From: Pseudomonadota bacterium
GTDB lineage: Bacteria > Pseudomonadota > Gammaproteobacteria > Steroidobacterales > Woeseiaceae
Reading direction: 5' to 3'
Assembly: GCA_022563195.1 (NCBI GenBank)
Contig: JADFNV010000018.1
Span: 1-58,422, forward strand
Length of the DNA stretch: 58,422 nucleotides
Shown: positions 55,645-58,422 of the stretch, piece by piece
How positions within the stretch are numbered: position 1 is the first letter of the stretch
Layout: each line of letters starts with the position of its first letter
Notes under the pieces: model-generated
Seen by the model: only the letters and a program-made list of their open reading frames with translations
The model's database searches: none
Told to the model about the DNA's origin: nothing
Program-made: the position numbers and the translations under genes

Positions 55645-57372
55645 ATGGACATCTATTCCAGCGCAATACTGATTAGCCTCATCATTTACGTTGCTGTCGG
55701 CAATTACGCAGGTCGCCGCGTTAAGAAACTCGATGACTATTTCGTCGCCGGACGTCGTGCGCCCACGCTGCTGATTGTCGGTACGCTGGTGGCCAGTGTG
55801 CTCAGCACCAATATTTTCCTTGGCGAGACCGGTTTCGTGTACGAGGGTCAGGCGGGTCCGTACCTGCTGTGGCCGCCCATCGGTGCGATGGGCTATATAT
55901 TCGGTGCCCTGTTGTTTGGACGCTATCTGCGGCGCAGTCGCGCCCTGACCGTGGCGGATTATTTCGGGCGACGATTCAACTCACAACGCGTGCAGACGGC
56001 CGCGGGCATTACCATTATTTTCGGCCTGGGCGGCTACCTGCTGGCGGTCACCCAGGGTGTGGCTTTTCTCCTCACCTATGTCACCGATTTCAACTTCACG
56101 CAAGCATTGATTATCAGCTGGGTCAGCTATACGGCGTTCACGATGTATTCGGGAACGCGCGGAGTGATCCTGACTGACACGCTGATGTTTCTGCTGTTCA
56201 CGTCGGTGGCCATACTGGCCCTGGTCTACCTGGTGGAGGATGCCGGAGGATGGGCAACGGCGGTGCGGGAACTGTCCACACTGCCGGATAAGCCGGACCT
56301 GATGGCCTGGCACGGCATCGTGGGTAGCGACACGCCATTCACGTCCGTGCTGGATTTCACGCTGTGGAATATTACGCTGGCGGTGGCCTGGGGGCTGGTC
56401 TATGCGGTCAGTCCCTGGCAGTCCAGCCGTTACCTGATTGCCCGTGACGAACACGTGGTGATGCGCGCGGCCTGTATCGCCGCCATTTTCCTGATTCTTA
56501 TGGAGTTGGTCCTGTATGCCGCCGGTGCCGTAATCAACCTCAGCAATACCGGCATCCAGCCTTCGGAAGAGGTGATGATTTATGCCGCCCTGAACCTGCT
56601 GCCGGAATTGTTGGGCGCCTTGCTGTTGGCCGGCATTGTGGCCGCGGGCCTGTCCTCGGCCTCAACCTTTTTGTCGCTGGTGGGTTTTAGTGTCAGTCAC
56701 GACCTGTTTCGCCACGATGCTGTCGATGACAAGGAAATGCTGAAGCTCAGCCGTTGGATCATGCTGGGCGTTGGTCTGGTAACGCTGGGGATCGCCTTTG
56801 TCTCACCGATCGATATTTTCTGGCTGACCTATTTTGTCGGCACGCTGTTCGCATCATCCTGGGGACCCGTGGCGCTGATGAGCGTGTGGAGCAAGAGCAT
56901 CACGACTGATGCCGCGTTCTGGGGCATCGTCAGCGGGTTCGCATTCAATGCAGTACCCAAAGCCCTGGAGTACCTTGGGTTTATTAGTCTGCCGTTCTGG
57001 CTGGACCCGATTCTGCTCGGCGGGCTGGTTAGCCTGGTAGTGGTGCTGGTGGTGTCCCGCATTGGCCAGGTTAGCGAAGAGGAACGGGACTACCGCTTGC
57101 AGTTGCACCGCACTCCACCGAGCGAGGTTTCGCCGTCGAAACTACGGTTTACGCGCTATGCGCCCCTGACGTTGGCTGTGTACCAGGTCATTATGACCGT
57201 CACTTTACTAACGATTTATGTACGGCCGTACCAGGAAAGCACCGGAACCCTTAGCGCGGGTGGTGGCATCAACTGGTTAAGCGGCGAAGCGTTGCTGGTG
57301 TTGTCCGGTCCGATCGTGGTGTTGCCGACGGCATGGCTTGCGTGGCGCATGATTCGCAAGTCCTATGGCTGA
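55645..57372 (+). CDS. Sodium:solute symporter (SSS) family transporter
   Basis: The 575-residue protein has about 13 membrane helices. SSS features are DDYFVAGRRAPTLLIVGTLVASVLSTN near residue 30, GPYLLWPPIGAMGYIF, RSRALTVADYFGRRFNSQRVQ, then WQSSRYLIARDEHVVMRAA (a conserved helix 6-7 loop) and LLAGIVAAGLSSASTFLSLVG with the sodium-site serines. Substrates of close relatives include proline, pantothenate, sugars and carboxylates; none can be chosen. It is preceded by about 90 nt of spacer and followed by the right-hand hairpin repeat. Confidence 0.92.
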   Translation: MDIYSSAILISLIIYVAVGNYAGRRVKKLDDYFVAGRRAPTLLIVGTLVASVLSTNIFLGETGFVYEGQAGPYLLWPPIGAMGYIFGALLFGRYLRRSRALTVADYFGRRFNSQRVQTAAGITIIFGLGGYLLAVTQGVAFLLTYVTDFNFTQALIISWVSYTAFTMYSGTRGVILTDTLMFLLFTSVAILALVYLVEDAGGWATAVRELSTLPDKPDLMAWHGIVGSDTPFTSVLDFTLWNITLAVAWGLVYAVSPWQSSRYLIARDEHVVMRAACIAAIFLILMELVLYAAGAVINLSNTGIQPSEEVMIYAALNLLPELLGALLLAGIVAAGLSSASTFLSLVGFSVSHDLFRHDAVDDKEMLKLSRWIMLGVGLVTLGIAFVSPIDIFWLTYFVGTLFASSWGPVALMSVWSKSITTDAAFWGIVSGFAFNAVPKALEYLGFISLPFWLDPILLGGLVSLVVVLVVSRIGQVSEEERDYRLQLHRTPPSEVSPSKLRFTRYAPLTLAVYQVIMTVTLLTIYVRPYQESTGTLSAGGGINWLSGEALLVLSGPIVVLPTAWLAWRMIRKSYG

Positions 57373-57388
57373 CTTTCACCGATCCTTG

Positions 57389-57462
57389 GTCGCTGCTTCA
57401 TATGCAACATCCTCCTCTCTAATCCTGAGAGATTAGGTGTTGCATCGACCGGTTGAAATCGC
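57389..57462 (+). repeat. Dispersed hairpin repeat, copy B
   Basis: This is the second copy of the repeat at 1-73: GTCGCTGCTTCATATGCAAC, then a dyad (CTAATC with GATTAG, CTCTC with GAGAG), then TGTTGCATCGACCGGTTGA. Loop sequences differ while the stem is kept, which suggests the folded form matters or that both come from an element end. It lies between the symporter gene and the TPR gene. Confidence 0.6.
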
Positions 57463-57557
57463 AATCCTAAGCTGCTATGACGATATCCCAGTCGATAGCG
57501 GCGCACTTTCGAGGCAACCCAAATGACTGTATCGCCACACCGAAGGCAGGAAATCAG

Positions 57558-58422
57558 ATGATACTGCGCGTTGTCGCCATTAGCCTGCTAACGGCCGCAA
57601 TTATCAGTTCAGGTACGTGCTGGGGTGCAGAACCACCGCCGGTGCTTGGTCAGCTCGACTTTCCGAACTCAGGGTCTGCGGATGCGCAGCCTCATTTCAT
57701 AGCGGGTGTCCTTTTCTTGCATAGCTTCGAATACGAACAGGCCCGAGCGTCTTTTCGACGTGCACAGCAAGTTGATGATGATTTTGCTCTGGCATATTGG
57801 GGCGAGACAATGACCCATCACCAATCGATTTGGGGAGTACAGAATCAGGAAGCAGGTGGGGCTGTGCTTCGTAGCCTTGGCAATACACCAGAAGCGCGTG
57901 CTGCCAAGGCTCCCACACCGAGAGAGAAAGCGTATCTTCGGGCAATCGAGCTGCTTTTTGGTGCGGTTAAAGAGTCTAAGGGCCGCAACAAGTCTGAACG
58001 CGAAATCTTGTACAGAGAGGCGATGCGCGAGCTTCACGAAGCGTATCCGGAGGATCACGAAGCTGCCACCTTCTATGGTCTCTCGATTCTCGGTGCCGGT
58101 AAAAAGAACCGCGACTTCGTAACTTACATGCGGGCGGCGGGGATTCTTATTGAAGTCTGGGACGCGAATCGGATGCACCCAGGTGCAGCGCACTACCTCA
58201 TCCATTCATTTGATGACTCGACCCACTCTCCGCTTGGATTGCCGATGGCCCGCGCGTATTCGAAAATCGCACCTGCGGCTGCTCACGCTCAACACATGAC
58301 GTCGCATATATTCCTCGGCTTGGGAATGTGGGAGGAAATGGTAACTGCAAACGAAACCGCTTTTAAAATTGAAGTGAATGGCACCGATGAGTGGTCTCGT
58401 GAAGCGTCTCACTATGTGCATT
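57558..58422 (+). CDS. Secreted TPR-repeat protein, cut by the window edge
   Basis: An ATG at 57558, after a GCAGGAAA ribosome site, opens a frame that runs to the last base without a stop; at least 288 codons are present. The N terminus is a signal peptide (LRVVAISLLTAAIISSG). Then come helical repeats: HFIAGVLFLHSFEYEQARASF, then FALAYWGETMTHH; further GAAHYLIHSFDDSTHSPLG and HAQHMTSHIFLGLGMWEEMV. This H-x-x-HSFD and M-(P/T)-SHIF pattern is typical of a family of periplasmic TPR proteins of unknown role. Minus-strand open frames here are shadows. Confidence 0.8.
   Translation, partial: MILRVVAISLLTAAIISSGTCWGAEPPPVLGQLDFPNSGSADAQPHFIAGVLFLHSFEYEQARASFRRAQQVDDDFALAYWGETMTHHQSIWGVQNQEAGGAVLRSLGNTPEARAAKAPTPREKAYLRAIELLFGAVKESKGRNKSEREILYREAMRELHEAYPEDHEAATFYGLSILGAGKKNRDFVTYMRAAGILIEVWDANRMHPGAAHYLIHSFDDSTHSPLGLPMARAYSKIAPAAAHAQHMTSHIFLGLGMWEEMVTANETAFKIEVNGTDEWSREASHYVH

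Noticed and set aside
57669..58205. Minus-strand 178-residue frame at the right edge
   Set aside because: It is antisense to the TPR gene, which has a signal peptide, ribosome site and recognisable repeats; the minus frame has no family features.

Overview
The window looks like chromosomal DNA of a free-living, probably marine, gammaproteobacterium near the Xanthomonadales / Steroidobacterales / Woeseiales. The basis is gene order: maf(yceF)-yceD-rpmF-plsX-fabH, then gspC-D-E-F, then clpS-clpA-infA-aat-trxB-ftsK-lolA-rarA-serS, a run known from many Gammaproteobacteria. A lexA-imuA-imuB-dnaE2 mutagenesis cassette and secreted S46 and S9 peptidases fit the same group. The placement rests on gene content only; no rRNA is present.

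Layout. (1) 1-7.5 kb is an accessory stretch: two small membrane proteins, a secreted protein, a beta-lactamase-fold serine hydrolase, a DoxX protein, an IS110-family element and a SnoaL-like protein, separated by clusters of about 32-nt quasi-palindromes. It ends at 7.49 kb in two abutting gene remnants, a HAD hydrolase tail (minus) and an RluC tail (plus). (2) 7.8-13.7 kb holds the lipid/ribosome cluster, which stops at fabH, then a DUF1232 protein, a GST and an L,D-transpeptidase that converges on an Lpp/OprI-like lipoprotein. (3) 14.1-20.4 kb is the SOS mutasome cassette behind two LexA boxes. (4) 20.5-26.6 kb (minus) is a partial type II secretion operon. (5) 26.8-39.0 kb is protein quality control, translation, thioredoxin and division housekeeping. 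(6) 39.2-48.6 kb mixes a lipoprotein, a BAX-inhibitor-like protein, a short-chain dehydrogenase, a pRiA4b ORF-3 protein, a beta-propeller lipoprotein and two peptidases. (7) 48.6-49.06 kb is tRNA-Ser(UGA) followed, in its own direction, by tRNA-like/terminator repeats. (8) 49.3-58.4 kb is mostly single genes: phosphatase, YjbQ, PhzF, peroxiredoxin, alpha/beta hydrolase, TerB, sulfotransferase, flavin-binding protein, sodium symporter, and a TPR protein cut by the window edge.

How genes work together. LexA should repress its own gene and the downstream imuA-imuB-dnaE2 translesion cassette. The L,D-transpeptidase and the neighbouring Lys-terminated lipoprotein are candidates for a Braun-type peptidoglycan anchor. 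GspC-F would supply part of a machine that could export the secreted hydrolases. ClpS delivers N-degron substrates to ClpA, and Aat makes such N-degrons three genes away.

Strongest oddities: an IS110 element lying between what look like the two halves of one quasi-palindrome; an inverted copy of the tRNA-Ser 3' end immediately after that tRNA; three internal gene remnants (rluC, HAD, GST) plus a 5' fragment of the dehydrogenase gene; a GspE that lacks its tetracysteine motif; and a related repeat at both ends of the window. I found no CRISPR array, phage or clearly new defence system.
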